Of a stretch of DNA of 20,358 nt, positions 19,439 to 20,358 are shown piece by piece. The number at the start of each line of letters is the position of its first letter. Position 1 is the first letter of the stretch. Source of the stretch: a virus. Both the position numbers and the translations under genes were made by a program. Location of the stretch: IMG/VR virus record IMGVR_UViG_3300010354_008521, positions 1-20,358 of that record. One strand, given 5' to 3'. The notes beneath the pieces were generated by a model. That model saw only the letters and a program-made list of their open reading frames with translations, was not told the origin of the DNA and ran no database searches.

Positions 19439-19630
19439 TTAACCGTAGAGCGCGTTGTTGCGGACCACGTTGTTCTTCCCAGTGACCAAGCCGTTGATTC
19501 CCTTCTCGGAAATCGTGCGGCGCAGGCCACCACTCTCAGTGCCGTAGCCACTCAGCATACGAGCAACGGCTCGCTGACTGGTGAAGCGACGGATCTGCTT
19601 GCTGTTGGGGAACTTAACGAAAATACCCAT
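19439..19630 (-). CDS. Small basic hypothetical protein, 63 residues
   Basis: The ATG at 19630 follows AGGAG by eight bases; a TTG six bases upstream is less likely. The product begins MGIFVKFPNSKQIRRFTSQR and continues with SGYGTESGGLRRTISEKGI and GLVTGKNNVVRNNALYG. It is rich in Arg, Lys, Gly and Asn, with no hydrophobic segment, so it is probably a small cytoplasmic nucleic-acid- or protein-binding factor. It is expressed from its own sigma70-type promoter, and is followed by a good intrinsic terminator, so it forms a stand-alone early unit. Such short early genes in phages often modify host functions, but I cannot assign one. Confidence 0.7.
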   Translation of the reverse strand: MGIFVKFPNSKQIRRFTSQRAVARMLSGYGTESGGLRRTISEKGINGLVTGKNNVVRNNALYG

Positions 19631-19678
19631 TGTCAATACTCCTAACTTTGCTGTGGTGTTTAACTAATCAACCCGTGT

Positions 19679-19707
19679 ATATTACTATCAAGGGCCACGG
19701 GCGTCAA
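19679..19707 (-). promoter_or_regulatory. Sigma70-type promoter
   Basis: TTGACG (19707-19702), 17 bases, TAATAT (19684-19679) on the minus strand. The match is good at -35 (5 of 6) and moderate at -10. It drives the 63-residue gene. Confidence 0.7.
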
Positions 19708-19725
19708 CCCCTAATTTACCAAACT

Positions 19726-19962
19726 TTATTGCAGCGTTGCGACGTCAACCCGCGCCAACCGCTGCACCATATTTCGATTGTTGCTGATCGCATCCATCAT
19801 GAGGTTGTAGTCCTCCTCATTCAGCGTGGTGCGGTAGATGCTGGCACCGATCGTGACCAGTGCAGCCGCTACTTCAAAGGGTGAGCGACCTGATGCTATC
19901 TTGCCTGAAGCCAAATCGCTGATGTCGTTGTAGGTTTCGTCTAATGTGTCTTTGCTGTCCAT
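19726..19962 (-). CDS. Small acidic hypothetical protein, 78 residues
   Basis: The product begins MDSKDTLDETYNDISDLASG and continues as amphipathic helices (SPFEVAAALVTIGASIYRTTL, then NEEDYNLMMDAISNNRNMVQRL). It ends VDVATLQ. It has no transmembrane segment or recognised motif. The AGGAG lies about 13 bases before the ATG, a little long, and lies between the -35 and -10 of a promoter located right after the tRNA gene. If transcription starts from that promoter the Shine-Dalgarno would not be in the message, so translation could be either leaderless or dependent on read-through from the tRNA side. Confidence 0.7.
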   Translation of the reverse strand: MDSKDTLDETYNDISDLASGKIASGRSPFEVAAALVTIGASIYRTTLNEEDYNLMMDAISNNRNMVQRLARVDVATLQ

Positions 19963-19968
19963 ATGTGT

Positions 19969-19996
19969 AGTATAACTCCTTTGTGTTAGTTGTCAA
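19969..19996 (-). promoter_or_regulatory. Sigma70-type promoter directly after tRNA-Lys
   Basis: TTGACA (19996-19991), 16 bases, TATACT (19974-19969) on the minus strand. TTGACA begins one base after the encoded CCA of the tRNA. Predicted start of transcription is at about the ATG of the 78-residue gene. Confidence 0.65.
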
Positions 19997-19997
19997 T

Positions 19998-20073
19998 TGG
20001 TGGGTCCTGTGAGATTCGAACTCACGACCAACAGATTAAAAGTCTGCTGCTCTACCGACTGAGCTAAGGACCC
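19998..20073 (-). tRNA. tRNA-Lys (UUU anticodon), CCA encoded
   Basis: The minus strand reads GGGTCCTTAGCTCAGTCGGT at the 5' end, with the anticodon loop CTTTTAA (UUU) and the T-arm GTTCGAATC. The seven-base acceptor stem GGGTCCT pairs with AGGACCC, and the discriminator A is followed by a genomic CCA (20000-19998). All arms are intact, so it should be functional. It would decode AAA and AAG lysine codons, which the AT-rich left region uses heavily. Its first ten bases overlap the end of the upstream CDS. Confidence 0.97.
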
Positions 20074-20267
20074 TCATGTTCTTGCCTCATGGCCCTTAGG
20101 ACTTTTGTGCCCTCGGTCTTTAACCATTTCTCAAACGCATCGCGGTCCACATCTATGGTCTGCATGGGCGTGAAAGTCACGATGGCAAATCCTAGCTTCC
20201 GTGCTTGCTCAGTGAGCTCGCGGACCCTGCGGTAGTCTTCTAAATTAGCTACCACAGGGTCCGTCAT
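20064..20267 (-). CDS. Small hypothetical protein overlapping tRNA-Lys, 67 residues
   Basis: The ATG at 20267 follows a CAGGAG by seven bases; an in-frame ATG 48 bases upstream lacks such a site. The product, MTDPVVANLEDYRRVRELTE at the N-terminus, has a first helix, then FAIVTFTPMQTIDVDRDAFE, and a C-terminal basic helix KWLKTEGTKVLRAMRQEHEGP. It has no membrane segment or family motif. Its last codons and TAG stop are read from the first ten bases of the tRNA-Lys gene, so the message and tRNA must come from the same or competing transcripts. The GC content and Shine-Dalgarno use match the other early-type genes here. Confidence 0.72.
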   Translation of the reverse strand: MTDPVVANLEDYRRVRELTEQARKLGFAIVTFTPMQTIDVDRDAFEKWLKTEGTKVLRAMRQEHEGP

Positions 20268-20358
20268 GTCAGGCTCCTGTCCAGCGGGTGGATGACCAAT
20301 CCTGCTGCAGGACATTGCCCCGCCGGAAGTTCTTGGCAGGGCTTGCCCAACTTGCGGC
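20264..20358 (-). CDS. Possible 3' end of a gene running off the right edge
   Basis: One minus-strand frame is open from the window edge to a TGA at 20266-20264, which would form an ATGA overlap with the 67-residue gene. A second frame is also open to a TGA at 20271-20269. The 31 or 29 visible residues show no motif, so I cannot choose between the frames. Confidence 0.25.
   Translation of the reverse strand, partial: RKLGKPCQELPAGQCPAAGLVIHPLDRSLT

Noticed and set aside
18743-19884. Several plus-strand open frames opposite the AAA+ ATPase and the small early genes
   Set aside because: No Shine-Dalgarno sites or promoters on that strand; the minus-strand genes have strong motifs, promoters and terminators.

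Overview
The window looks like part of a T4-like myovirus genome from an aquatic Gram-negative host. The evidence is a replication pair resembling T4 gp61 primase and gp41 helicase, many TAAATA-type late promoters, tightly overlapping genes, a phage-sized tRNA-Lys gene, and accessory genes common in marine T4-like phages (radical SAM, 2OG oxygenase, glycosyltransferases, YqgE/AlgH). A lipobox protein and an ADP-heptose (LPS precursor) gene set point to a Gram-negative host. The host cannot be named from this sequence.

Layout. (1) 1-4595, + strand: eight genes with no gap between any two: a 5'-truncated gene, a C2HC-finger protein, a cupin, then HldD-, HldC- and HldA-like enzymes, a 189-residue miniature of the DnaE polymerase catalytic core, and an SGNH-type protein. 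(2) 4592-8278: a small convergent gene, a probable virion protein with a late promoter, then primase and replicative helicase. (3) 8275-11211: a YqgE/AlgH-like gene diverging from a nucleotidyltransferase, a deoxyribonucleotidase-like HAD protein and a glycosyltransferase with TPR-like repeats. (4) 11208-12156: small membrane proteins and a lipoprotein, possibly lysis-related, closed by a strong intrinsic terminator. (5) 12176-14573: late genes on both strands, including a glycine-rich probable fibre protein. (6) 14578-17914: two accessory surface or modification genes (an SGQPR-type glycosyltransferase and a radical SAM protein), two tiny genes and a 2OG oxygenase. (7) 17915-18157: the longest gene-free stretch (243 bases), holding a two-copy direct repeat. 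(8) 18158-20358, - strand: a membrane protein, an AAA+ ATPase, three small genes and tRNA-Lys. The genes from the AAA+ ATPase rightward have good Shine-Dalgarno sites, and three of them have sigma70-type promoters, one a perfect consensus; base composition is visibly more GC-rich here. This looks like an early region.

The strongest observations are these. First, the last three enzymes of ADP-heptose synthesis appear in one phage operon in shortened forms. Second, the same operon carries a compact DnaE-like protein that keeps all three palm aspartates. Third, the late-promoter box lies exactly five bases before the start codon at seven genes, one of them a GTG start. By analogy with T4 promoter geometry this puts +1 on the first base of the start codon, so much of the late mRNA would be leaderless. 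Functional assignments rest on motifs read by eye; no database search was possible.
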